Below are positions 1 to 6,244 of a DNA stretch of 6,244 nt, one piece after another. The position numbers were made by a program, and so were the translations under genes. The number at the start of each line of letters is the position of its first letter. Position 1 is the stretch's first letter. The DNA is from Dethiobacter sp. (lineage in GTDB: Bacteria > Bacillota > Dethiobacteria > DTU022). Below the pieces are notes generated by a model. It saw nothing but the letters and a program-made list of their open reading frames with translations. It had not been told where the DNA came from and made no database searches. Location of the stretch: positions 1 to 6,244 of the forward strand of contig JAGXSR010000105.1 of assembly GCA_018333405.1 (NCBI GenBank). The letters are read 5' to 3'.

Positions 1-860
1 GCAAATTCCCGCCCGCCTTCCAGGAGATTGATCCGGTCCAGATTATTTCCGATCATCTCGATCGTAATCTCGTTGTTGACGTCCAGGAAAATACCTGGTC
101 CTTCCACCACTGCCGCCCGGCTGTAGTAGCCGCCTCCGGCGCTGTACATCCTGGCGCTTTCGCGGCAATGATCGGAGCAGAGCCAAGCCACAATCGGGGC
201 TACAAATTCAGGCTTGACCTTGCCGATAATCTCTTCAGGCATCACCGTAAAGGTGAGTCTGGTTCCGGCGGTGGGAATAATCGTATTGGCCAGAATGCCG
301 TAGCGCGCCCCTTCCTGGGCCACACAGTTCATCAGGCCAACAATGCCCATTTTCGCCGCCCCGTAGTTGGTCTGCCCAAAATTGCCGTAAACCCCGGCGG
401 CCGAGGCGGTGGAGACGATACGCCCATAGCCCTGTTCCCGCATATGTGGGAAAGCTGCCTTAGTGCAAAAAAAAGTGCCGTCCAAGTGCACCGAGATCAC
501 TTTGCGATAATCATCCAGCTCCATTTTAAGCATGCTCTTGTCCCGTAAGATCCCGGCGTTATTGATCAGGATATCAATTTTTCCGTATGTATGGACAGCG
601 GTTTTAATAATATTCTGAGCGCCTTCCCACTCGGAAACGCTGTCATAGTTGGCTACGGCTTCCCCCCCGGCGGCTATGATCTCATCCACCACTTTTTGGG
701 CCGGGGTGCTGTCCGCGCCGCTGCCGTCAAAAGCGCCGCCTAAATCGTTGACGACCACTTTGGCCCCCCGGGCGGCCAGCAACAGCGCGTAAGCCCGACC
801 CAAACCACCGCCCGCTCCTGTTACTACCGCCACCCTGCCTTCAAATCGAATCTCGGACAT
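1..860 (-). CDS. Short-chain dehydrogenase/reductase, MFE-2 (3-hydroxyacyl-CoA dehydrogenase)-like, C-terminus cut by window edge
   Basis: This is a classical SDR with 286 codons visible; the frame is still open at the left edge, so the C-terminus is missing. The ATG at 858-860 is preceded by AAAGGAG at a spacing of 8 bases. From the N-terminus, I see the cofactor motif TGAGGGLG (residues 14-21), NDLGG after the second strand (D39, which favours NAD), NNAG (100-103), and the catalytic set S153, Y166 and K170 (YGAAK). The stretches VVNDLGG, ANYDSV, NNAGILRD, GVYGNFGQTNYGAAK and the later VMPEE...KPEFVAP...WLC closely follow the dehydrogenase domain of eukaryotic peroxisomal multifunctional enzyme type 2 (HSD17B4), as I know that family. 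The likely reaction is NAD(P)-dependent oxidation of a 3-hydroxyacyl-CoA or a related hydroxy compound in the cytoplasm; the substrate is inferred. It could end shortly after the edge as a stand-alone SDR of about 300 residues, or continue into a fused domain. It has its own promoter and is not in the adenine operon. Confidence 0.9.
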   Translation of the reverse strand, partial: MSEIRFEGRVAVVTGAGGGLGRAYALLLAARGAKVVVNDLGGAFDGSGADSTPAQKVVDEIIAAGGEAVANYDSVSEWEGAQNIIKTAVHTYGKIDILINNAGILRDKSMLKMELDDYRKVISVHLDGTFFCTKAAFPHMREQGYGRIVSTASAAGVYGNFGQTNYGAAKMGIVGLMNCVAQEGARYGILANTIIPTAGTRLTFTVMPEEIIGKVKPEFVAPIVAWLCSDHCRESARMYSAGGGYYSRAAVVEGPGIFLDVNNEITIEMIGNNLDRINLLEGGREF

Positions 861-894
861 GGCCACAACTCCTTTTTAATAATATTTGATATAT

Positions 895-923
895 TTTATA
901 TTTTAACATATCTTTTACGCCAA
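895..923 (-). promoter_or_regulatory. Sigma-70/sigma-A-type promoter for the SDR gene
   Basis: Read on the minus strand, there is a -35-like TTGGCG at 918-923 (4 of 6 consensus bases), a 17-base spacer, and a -10-like TATAAA at 895-900 (5 of 6). It lies in a very AT-rich stretch. Transcription would start near 888, giving a leader of about 28 bases that carries the AAAGGAG ribosome binding site before the ATG at 860. It lies downstream of the permease terminator, which fits independent transcription of the SDR gene. No operator or inverted repeat overlapping it was obvious. This is a prediction from sequence match only. Confidence 0.55.
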
Positions 924-959
924 AAATTACAGATTTATTTTGCGCTCCATATTTTAACG

Positions 960-1004
960 AAAAAAGCCGTCGAGCCCCCCTGTAGTAAGGGCTCAGCGGC
1001 TTTT
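960..1004 (-). terminator. Rho-independent terminator ending the asnS-to-permease gene run
   Basis: On the minus strand, AAAAGCCG (1004-997) pairs with CGGCTTTT (969-962), and GAGCCC pairs with GGGCTC further in. One T-G wobble and one C-A mismatch separate the two stem segments, and the loop is about 11 bases. Six T residues (965-960) follow the stem on the minus strand. The hairpin begins 32 bases after the permease stop codon, the expected place for an operon end. The plus-strand reading also has a short T run (1001-1004), but no plus-strand gene approaches it. Confidence 0.85.
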
Positions 1005-1035
1005 CCCTAATGACGGCGCCAGGCAGCGTGAAAAT

Positions 1036-2346
1036 CTATCTCAATATAAAGCGCAACACAAATAAGGCTGATAATATATACATGGTTGAAGAGATCCGGT
1101 CAAACCGGCGGACAGCAAGATTGAGCGCGACATAGGCCAGGATGCCCCAGACAATGCCTTCGGCAATGTTGAAGGTAAAAGGCATCATCACAAAGGCGAA
1201 GAAGGCCGGTATGGCCTCAATATAGTCCTCGAAGTTAATCTTCATGATCGGTTCCATCATAAATACGCCCACGATGATCAATATCGGCGCGGTGGCCTGG
1301 GCGGGGACCAGAGCGGCCAGCGGAGAAATAAACAGAGCCGCCAAAAACAATACGCCGGTAACCACAGCCGTCAAACCGGTGCGGCCTCCTTCGGCAACCC
1401 CGGCAGCGCTCTCAATATAGGTGGTTACGGTGCTTGTTCCGAGCGCGGCCCCGGCCACCGTGCCCACAGCATCAGCGACAAAGGCCCGGTTAACACGTGG
1501 AAGCTTGCCATCCTGGTCCAGCATCTTCGCCTTGCTGGCCACACCGGTCAAAGTCCCTACCGTATCAAAAACATCAACGAAGGCGAAAGAGAAGATGATG
1601 GGAATAGCCGCAAAGCCTAGCTTAAACAGGCTGTCCATACCAACGGCAAAATCGCCGAAGTGTTTCAAGCTGGGCGGCGCCGAAAACAGTGCGGCGAAGG
1701 ATGCGGGGGCAGGAGTAATTCTGAAGATCATGCCGGCTATAGTGGTGATCAAAATACCGATCAGCAGAGATCCGCGGACCTTTTTCACCACAAGAATACT
1801 GGTGAGTAGCAGTCCGAAAACTGCCAGCAGCACTTTCGGATCGCTCATATCACCCAATTTAACCAAAGTAGGCTCATAGGGAACAATAATGCCGGCGCTC
1901 TTAAAACCGATAAACGCGATGAACAGGCCAATGCCGGCGCCTACGGCCAGCTTGAGGCTCATCGGTATGGAGTTGATAATCGCTTCACGACCGCGGGTCA
2001 CTGTCAGCAGGATGAACATTAATCCGGAGATAAACACCGCGGCCAGGGCTGCTTCATAGCCAAGGCCCAAACCTAAGGCTACGGTGAATGTGAAATAAGC
2101 GTTCAGGCCCATACCGGGAGCTAAAGCAAAGGGATAATTTGCTATAAGGCCCATCATCAGGGTGGCCAGAGCAGAAGCTATACATGTGGCCACAAGCACT
2201 GCCCCGAAATCCATGCCTGCGTTACTAAGTATCGCGGGGTTTACAAAAATAATGTAAGCCATGGTGATAAATGTGGTTAAACCGGCAAAAAGCTCTGTCC
2301 GCACGTTGGTATTGTTTTCCTTGAGCTTGAACAGACGTTCCAGCAA
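1036..2346 (-). CDS. pbuG: AzgA/PbuG-family purine base permease (hypoxanthine/guanine/adenine)
   Basis: This 436-residue integral membrane protein belongs to the AzgA-like branch of the NCS2 nucleobase transporters, which import purine bases by proton symport. Family hallmarks are visible: an N-terminal ELFAGLTTFITMAYIIFVNP (residues 18-37), APGMGLNAYF (76-85), FVDVFDTVGTLTGVASKA (256-273) and GTSTVTTYIESAAGVAEGGR (303-322), with E312 in the conserved TYIES. Hydrophobic segments run the whole length (for example 47-69, 100-116, 134-152, 172-188, 193-210, 244-262, 328-348, 352-366, 378-410 and 420-434), consistent with the usual 12 to 14 spans. The length is normal for the family. The start is TTG at 2344-2346, chosen because AGGAGG lies 9 bases upstream (2356-2361) and the next in-frame ATG (residue 29) would remove the first membrane segment. 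It lies 38 bases after adenine deaminase, so adenine or hypoxanthine is a likely substrate. Exact specificity cannot be read from sequence, so the symbol denotes the family only. Confidence 0.92.
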   Translation of the reverse strand: MLERLFKLKENNTNVRTELFAGLTTFITMAYIIFVNPAILSNAGMDFGAVLVATCIASALATLMMGLIANYPFALAPGMGLNAYFTFTVALGLGLGYEAALAAVFISGLMFILLTVTRGREAIINSIPMSLKLAVGAGIGLFIAFIGFKSAGIIVPYEPTLVKLGDMSDPKVLLAVFGLLLTSILVVKKVRGSLLIGILITTIAGMIFRITPAPASFAALFSAPPSLKHFGDFAVGMDSLFKLGFAAIPIIFSFAFVDVFDTVGTLTGVASKAKMLDQDGKLPRVNRAFVADAVGTVAGAALGTSTVTTYIESAAGVAEGGRTGLTAVVTGVLFLAALFISPLAALVPAQATAPILIIVGVFMMEPIMKINFEDYIEAIPAFFAFVMMPFTFNIAEGIVWGILAYVALNLAVRRFDRISSTMYILSALFVLRFILR

Positions 2347-2355
2347 CTTGTCCAG

Positions 2356-2361
2356 CCTCCT
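2356..2361 (-). promoter_or_regulatory. Ribosome binding site that supports the TTG start of the permease
   Basis: On the minus strand, the perfect AGGAGG at 2356-2361 lies 9 bases before the TTG at 2346. No ATG or GTG in the permease frame sits at a suitable distance, so this site decides the start. It lies within the 38-base gap after the adenine deaminase stop codon. Confidence 0.75.
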
Positions 2362-2384
2362 AATCCTCTCATCGTAGCTAGTAT

Positions 2385-4199
2385 TTACTTAAAATCAACT
2401 TCTGATTTTTCCGGGAACAGACTGACCAGTGAAAATCTGTGCACATCCACCAGTCCGCGGTTGGTTAACCGCAACGCCGGGATTACCGGCAATGACAGCA
2501 GGGCCATCGTCATAAACGGCGACCCTAGTCTGCACCCTAACCGCTTCCAGGCAGCGGCCAGATCAGCTACATCGCGAGCCACCTCCTCCACTGGTTGATC
2601 AGACATCAGGCCGGCTACCGGCAACTTCACAATAGCCAATACCTCCCCATCAGAAACGGCCACCATGCCTCCCCCGCACTCGGCCAGGATATTCCCGGCC
2701 AAGGCCATATCAGTGTCATTTGTCCCGACGATGAGCAGGTTATGGCAGTCGTGGGCAACGGTGGATGCTACGGCGCCGTTAACAAAACCGAAGCCGGTAA
2801 CAAAGCCGAGGGCGCGGCCACCGGCGCCGGAGTGCCGCTCAAATACTGCGGCCTTAGCCAGATCTATTGATCTATCCGCTTCAATCAAGCCGCTTGTTGC
2901 CAACACTTCAAGAATTTTTTCTTTCGTGCCGACCTGCGCTTCTTCAATTTCCATCACCCGAATTTTAACCCTGTTTTTTCCGGAAGGCGCTTTAACCAGA
3001 AAATCTTCGCTTTTCAGCGGTTGGGCCAGGTGTATGGAATTTCGGACAAAATCCGGATATATACGGGAAGGCAAATCAATAATCATCCGTCCGCGCTTGG
3101 CCACGGGAATGCCGGCAACATACACCTGCTCAACCTGTACCTTAGCCAGATCCGACAAAATGAGCAGATCTGCGTATTTGCCCGGAGCAATACTGCCCAG
3201 ATCCTTATCCTGTCGGAAATAGCGCGCAGTGTTGATGGTTGCCATCTGTATGGCCCGGATTGGGTTCACTCCTTCTTGTATGGCCCGCTTAACCACATAA
3301 TCCATATGCCCTTTGCTCAGCAATGTTTCCGGGTGAGTATCATCCGAGCACAGGAGACAGTAGCTGTTGTCCAGATTATGTTCTGTAATCGCGCGTATGG
3401 TTTCCTTTAGGTCATGCCAGGCGGATCCTTCACGGAGCATGGCGTACATACCACTGCGCAGCTTAGCCAGCACATCTGCTTTACGCGTTGATTCGTGGCA
3501 GGAGGTGATGCCGGCGGCCATGTAGGCCTGCAGACTATGATCCGCGGCTGGCGCGGCATAATGTCCGGTAACCGGTTTACCAAGCGCCAGCGTTTCCCGG
3601 ATAACGGCATGCACATCGGCCTCATTGGCAATAACGCCGGGGTAATTCATCATTTCTCCGAGTCCGGCCACACCGGCCCAGGAGAGAGCTTCCCGGACTT
3701 CATCAACGCCGATGGACGCCCCGGCGTCTTCCATACCCGGCGCCGCCGGCACACAGGACGGAACAGTGGTAAAAACGCGCAAGGGAAGATCGCTTCCTTC
3801 CCCGTGCATCAGGCGGATGCCTTCTAGGCCCAATACGTTGGCAATCTCATGGGGGTCCATAAAAATGGCGGTCGTGCCATGCGGGAGCACAGCCCTGGCA
3901 AACCCGGACACATTGACCATGCTGCTTTCCACATGGATATGAGCGTCAATAAAACCGGGGGCAAGGTATAGCCCGCCCGCATCCACAACTATTGTTTCCG
4001 GCCCGATGGTATGTCCGGCAGCACCTGCCACGGCTATACGGCCGGAAGCAACAGCGACATCAGAACCGAAGATGATTTCCGCTGTATGCACATTTACCAG
4101 CGCGGCGTTTTGAATAACCAGGTCGGCCTCTTTTCTGCCCATAGCTACATCTACAAGGTGTTGCGTCAGATCATGGTGGTAATTTTGATAGCTGTGCAT
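2385..4199 (-). CDS. ade: Adenine deaminase
   Basis: Adenine deaminase of the amidohydrolase superfamily converts adenine to hypoxanthine and ammonia in the cytoplasm (purine salvage and nitrogen release). The protein is 604 residues from the ATG at 4197-4199, close to the usual family length of just under 600. Numbered from that ATG, the metal-binding HIH is at H87 and H89 inside PGFIDAHIHVESSMV, followed by DPHE (H117), GEMMN (E182), GHYA (H213), CHEST (H235) and CSDDTHPE (D286/D287, H289), all typical of the dinuclear-metal catalytic domain. GSIAPGKYADL (335-345) is the usual return to the small beta domain. The C-terminal domain carries AHDCHN (482-487) and GGGMV, characteristic of this enzyme. 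The frame is open to a TTG at 4220, but AGGG at 4206-4209 with 6 bases to the ATG favours 4199. It starts 8 bases after the dehydrogenase stop, so translation is probably coupled. The purine permease follows directly. Confidence 0.96.
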   Translation of the reverse strand: MHSYQNYHHDLTQHLVDVAMGRKEADLVIQNAALVNVHTAEIIFGSDVAVASGRIAVAGAAGHTIGPETIVVDAGGLYLAPGFIDAHIHVESSMVNVSGFARAVLPHGTTAIFMDPHEIANVLGLEGIRLMHGEGSDLPLRVFTTVPSCVPAAPGMEDAGASIGVDEVREALSWAGVAGLGEMMNYPGVIANEADVHAVIRETLALGKPVTGHYAAPAADHSLQAYMAAGITSCHESTRKADVLAKLRSGMYAMLREGSAWHDLKETIRAITEHNLDNSYCLLCSDDTHPETLLSKGHMDYVVKRAIQEGVNPIRAIQMATINTARYFRQDKDLGSIAPGKYADLLILSDLAKVQVEQVYVAGIPVAKRGRMIIDLPSRIYPDFVRNSIHLAQPLKSEDFLVKAPSGKNRVKIRVMEIEEAQVGTKEKILEVLATSGLIEADRSIDLAKAAVFERHSGAGGRALGFVTGFGFVNGAVASTVAHDCHNLLIVGTNDTDMALAGNILAECGGGMVAVSDGEVLAIVKLPVAGLMSDQPVEEVARDVADLAAAWKRLGCRLGSPFMTMALLSLPVIPALRLTNRGLVDVHRFSLVSLFPEKSEVDFK

Positions 4200-4205
4200 A
4201 ATGAT

Positions 4206-4209
4206 CCCT
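4206..4209 (-). promoter_or_regulatory. Ribosome binding site of ade overlapping the upstream stop codon
   Basis: The minus-strand sequence TTAGGGATCATTATG contains the dehydrogenase stop TAG (4208-4210). The AGGG overlapping it (4206-4209) lies 6 bases before the ATG at 4199. The competing TTG start at 4220 has only a weak purine run about 2 bases upstream. The arrangement fits stop-and-restart translational coupling. Confidence 0.6.
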
Positions 4210-5257
4210 AACTTGTCCAAAGCTCTTGATCGATAATCAGGATCCCTCTGCCCATGAAACCGGTTGTCGCCAATTTATCCATAACCGTGTTCACATCTTC
4301 CAACATAAATTCCTGCTCGATCTGTGGAATAACTTTTCTTTGTGCTACCATCCGGAGAGTATCAATGACGTTCTGTTTGGTCATGGCCCGTGAACCGATA
4401 ATCACTCTTTCGCCCATGGCTATATCCATAGAAGAGACTTTAAACTCAGTACCGGGAGCATAGCCCAACATGACCATAGTCCCGGCCATACGCAAACACT
4501 TTACGCCTAATTCGCTGGTTGCGCTGACCCCTACATACTCGCCGACCACATCCATACCATAGCCGCCGGTCACTTTCTTGCACTCCTCAACCAGATCCAT
4601 TGTGCCGGTATTAAACGTATAATCCGCTCCCAGCTGTTTAGTGATCGCCAGTTTGCGATCATCCAGATCAGCAACTGAAACTGTAGCCCCTAAGGCCTTG
4701 GCTACCTGTACGCCATGTATGCCTAATCCACCTGCGCCTAAAATCAGAACATTTTCCCCGGGCGCAACCTTTATACGGTCATTAAAGGCATGCAGTGAAG
4801 TGGCGATGGCATCCGGTACCAGAGCAGCCTCAGCGTATGAAATACCATCCGGTATTTTTACAGCGTTGTCGGCAGGGGCAACCATATATTCGGCAAAACC
4901 GCCGTTTAACTCAAAACCCAACCGCTTAATGCTGTTCAGGCATACAGTATACTGGCCTCTCTTGCAATTGAGACATTGGCCACAGGTGATATAAATCGGA
5001 AATGTAACTCTGTCACCAACTTTAAATTCCTCGCAGGCGGCGCCGGCGCCTAGTTTGACTATTTCGCCGGCTATTTCGTGCCCCGGGATTAAAGGTAAGG
5101 GCACTGTCGGGATTTTGCCCGCCTTGATCTTAAGATCAGTCCCGCAGACGCTGCATACTTTTACTTTTACCAGCAGATCACCCGGGCCAACCGCAGGCAC
5201 AGGAAGATCTCTTAGCTGCAGAGGTTCGTTAAACCGTTCGAGAACCATAGCCCGCAT
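4208..5257 (-). CDS. Zinc-dependent medium-chain alcohol dehydrogenase (MDR family)
   Basis: This 349-residue cytoplasmic enzyme of the medium-chain dehydrogenase family would oxidise an alcohol, or reduce the carbonyl, using a nicotinamide cofactor. The N-terminal GroES-like domain holds the catalytic zinc site: C38 in VCGTD and H60-E61 in PGHE, with D149 in VPDAIAT a candidate third ligand. The structural zinc lobe is complete, with C92, C95, C98 and C106. The Rossmann domain follows, with GAGGLG at 174-179 and an acidic D197 at the end of the second strand, which favours NAD over NADP. Length is typical for the family. The ATG at 5255-5257 is preceded by GGGGTGG at about 7 bases; M4 is a less likely alternative. 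It lies 45 bases after the cupin and 8 bases before ade, so it is probably co-transcribed with both. The substrate is not identifiable; polyol, amino-alcohol or CoA-linked alcohols are all possible in this family. Confidence 0.92.
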   Translation of the reverse strand: MRAMVLERFNEPLQLRDLPVPAVGPGDLLVKVKVCSVCGTDLKIKAGKIPTVPLPLIPGHEIAGEIVKLGAGAACEEFKVGDRVTFPIYITCGQCLNCKRGQYTVCLNSIKRLGFELNGGFAEYMVAPADNAVKIPDGISYAEAALVPDAIATSLHAFNDRIKVAPGENVLILGAGGLGIHGVQVAKALGATVSVADLDDRKLAITKQLGADYTFNTGTMDLVEECKKVTGGYGMDVVGEYVGVSATSELGVKCLRMAGTMVMLGYAPGTEFKVSSMDIAMGERVIIGSRAMTKQNVIDTLRMVAQRKVIPQIEQEFMLEDVNTVMDKLATTGFMGRGILIIDQELWTS

Positions 5258-5302
5258 AAATTTACCACCCCGTTTTCAGATTAAATTAGCCACAGACGCT
5301 GT

Positions 5303-5659
5303 TTAGGGCTTTAAAAATTCTCCCGGAGGACGCGTAATAATGATATAGATGCAATCTTGATCATTGCCATCGACCTGGTGCGGTTCGCCTTCGTCAACGT
5401 GGGCAGCCATTCCCGCGGGAACAATTATGGTTTCTTTGCCGTTATTAATCCTAAGCTCACCCTCAAGCGTAAGATAAACATGCTGGGAGCAGGGGTGGTA
5501 ATGCATCTCCGCACCGCCGGTTTTGGGCATGATCACATAAGATACAGCGGTATCCCCAAAGTTAATTTTCTTGCCGGCCACCTCGTGTGCGAAACAGTCA
5601 TAATGAAGCGGGGCAACAGTCGGTCCGTTTTTCATGTAATCGATTAGTTGCAAAATCAT
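5303..5659 (-). CDS. Small single-domain cupin protein
   Basis: This is a 118-residue stand-alone cupin with no signal peptide or membrane segment. The first cupin motif is at about residues 49-67 (GAEMHYHPCSQHVYLTLEGE), with H53 and H55 as metal ligands. The usual Glu 3 to 4 residues later is absent; Q59 and H60 occupy that place. The second motif is PAGMAAHVDEGEPHQV (81-96), where H94 is the likely last ligand and H87 is an extra histidine. The fold is the usual beta barrel that binds a divalent metal or a small ligand. The ATG at 5657-5659 follows AGGAGG by only 3 bases, which is short but acceptable. It sits 21 bases after asnS and 45 before the dehydrogenase. It might act on or sense the dehydrogenase's substrate, or be an isomerase or dioxygenase; none of these can be chosen from the sequence. 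Confidence 0.85.
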   Translation of the reverse strand: MILQLIDYMKNGPTVAPLHYDCFAHEVAGKKINFGDTAVSYVIMPKTGGAEMHYHPCSQHVYLTLEGELRINNGKETIIVPAGMAAHVDEGEPHQVDGNDQDCIYIIITRPPGEFLKP

Positions 5660-5660
5660 C

Positions 5661-5668
5661 TTCCTCCT
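5661..5668 (-). promoter_or_regulatory. Ribosome binding site of the cupin gene, unusually close to its start
   Basis: Read on the minus strand, TTAGGAGGAAGATG places a perfect AGGAGG 3 bases before the ATG at 5659. The match is strong but the spacing is shorter than the usual 5 to 9. The next in-frame ATG, at residue 9, has no comparable site, so the first ATG is kept. The site lies in the 21-base gap after asnS. Confidence 0.6.
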
Positions 5669-5680
5669 AAGAATGTTATT

Positions 5681-6244
5681 TTAGAACTCACAGCTTTTAA
5701 CCGTCCGCGGGAAGGGGATCACATCTCTGATATTGCTGACTCCGGTGATATACATAATCGCCCGCTCAAAACCAAGACCGAATCCGGCATGCCTGACTCC
5801 GCCGTATTTCCGCAACTCCAGGTACCACCACAGCTCCTCCGGATTGATGTTGAAGGCCTGCATTCTCTTCTCCAGAATCTCCGCTCTCTCTTCCCGCTGA
5901 CTTCCGCCGATGATTTCCCCGACCCCGGGGACCAGCAGATCCATTGCCGCCACTGTCTTTCCGTCTTCATTTAAGCGCATATAAAAGGCCTTGATCTCCG
6001 CTGGATAGTCGGATACAAATACCGGTTTTTTAAACATTTTCTCCGTCAAAAACCGTTCATGCTCCGTTTGCAGATCTTTCCCCCAATGAACCGCATGCTC
6101 AAACTTCTCGTCGGATCGCTTCAAGAGATCAATCGCTTCAGTATAAGTGATCCGCGCAAATTCGGAAGAGACGATGCCTTGCAGCCGTTCCAGCAAGCCG
6201 CTGTCGACGCAGCTGTTAAAAAACTGCATCTCCTCTCCGGCTTG
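5681..6244 (-). CDS. asnS: Asparaginyl-tRNA synthetase, C-terminal part (N-terminus cut by window edge)
   Basis: This class II aminoacyl-tRNA synthetase joins asparagine to tRNA-Asn in the cytoplasm. The visible 187 residues are the C-terminal 40 percent or so of a protein usually 430 to 470 long. The frame runs off the right edge, with AGEE just before the first visible Met, so that Met is internal and not the start. In visible numbering, the AsnRS-type segment SDYPAEIKAFYMRLNEDGKT (78-97) is followed by GEIIGGSQREER (109-120), which separates this family from AspRS. Motif 3 is GFGLGFER (154-161), whose Arg contacts ATP, and IPFPR is at 176-180 near the C-terminus. The OB-fold anticodon domain and motifs 1 and 2 lie outside the window. 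It ends 21 bases before the cupin with no terminator between, so read-through into the metabolic genes is likely. Confidence 0.96.
   Translation of the reverse strand, partial: QAGEEMQFFNSCVDSGLLERLQGIVSSEFARITYTEAIDLLKRSDEKFEHAVHWGKDLQTEHERFLTEKMFKKPVFVSDYPAEIKAFYMRLNEDGKTVAAMDLLVPGVGEIIGGSQREERAEILEKRMQAFNINPEELWWYLELRKYGGVRHAGFGLGFERAIMYITGVSNIRDVIPFPRTVKSCEF

Noticed and set aside
168..548. Plus-strand open frame of 126 codons
   Set aside because: It lies entirely opposite the SDR gene, whose motifs are unmistakable. Its translation is low-complexity with no recognisable domain.
905..925. Possible sigma-54 (-24/-12) promoter suggested by TTTGGCGT upstream of the SDR gene
   Set aside because: The required GC is not found at the correct distance after the GG, whereas a -35/-10 pair with 17-base spacing fits the same bases.
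861..1035. Purine riboswitch or other structured leader
   Set aside because: The only strong hairpin is the terminator. No purine-aptamer core is recognisable here, and none of the gaps in front of ade or the permease is long enough to hold one.
1421..1879. Plus-strand open frame of 152 codons
   Set aside because: It is antisense to the permease, rich in Ser/Thr/Ala/Lys as expected from the complement of membrane-protein codons, and has no family resemblance.
2595..3942. Several overlapping plus-strand frames and one short minus-strand frame (3407-3631)
   Set aside because: All lie within adenine deaminase in other frames. None shows a motif, and the deaminase accounts for the whole stretch.
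4641..5647. Plus-strand frames opposite the dehydrogenase and cupin
   Set aside because: They are shadows of genes with complete zinc-site or cupin motifs on the minus strand.
5719..5970. Second minus-strand frame inside asnS
   Set aside because: It is a frame-shifted reading of the synthetase, with Trp/Arg/Ser-rich nonsense sequence.

Overview
This window comes from a bacterial chromosome, most likely a Firmicute of the Clostridia/Negativicutes type. That placement is an inference from strong AGGAGG-like ribosome binding sites, a TTG start, an AT-rich sigma-70-type promoter, a U-tract terminator, and an adenine deaminase plus PbuG-type permease. No species can be named from the sequence alone. 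Every gene I can support lies on the minus strand, so the window reads right to left.

Layout in the direction of transcription: (1) 6244-5681, the C-terminal part of asparaginyl-tRNA synthetase (asnS), cut by the window edge. (2) 5659-5303, a small single-domain cupin. (3) 5257-4208, a zinc-dependent medium-chain alcohol dehydrogenase of unknown substrate. (4) 4199-2385, adenine deaminase (ade). (5) 2346-1036, a purine permease of the AzgA/PbuG family. (6) A rho-independent terminator at 960-1004. (7) A separate promoter at 895-923. (8) 860-1, a short-chain dehydrogenase resembling the dehydrogenase domain of peroxisomal multifunctional enzyme 2, cut at its C-terminal end by the window edge.

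The first five genes are separated by only 21, 45, 8 and 38 bases, with no terminator visible between them, so they look like one transcription unit ending at 960-1004. The best-supported functional pairing is permease plus adenine deaminase: purine base uptake followed by deamination of adenine to hypoxanthine with release of ammonia. How the dehydrogenase and cupin relate to that, or to asnS, cannot be read from the sequence. The SDR gene has its own promoter and is probably a separate unit concerned with acyl-CoA or related hydroxy/keto chemistry.

I see no mobile element, CRISPR array, tRNA, rRNA, riboswitch or prophage gene. The only non-coding stretch longer than 50 bases is 861-1035, and the terminator and promoter account for most of it. 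The window looks like ordinary metabolic chromosome. The points worth a second look are the mixed operon, the diverged cupin motif, two start-codon decisions and the MFE-2-like SDR. I do not see a convincing undescribed system.
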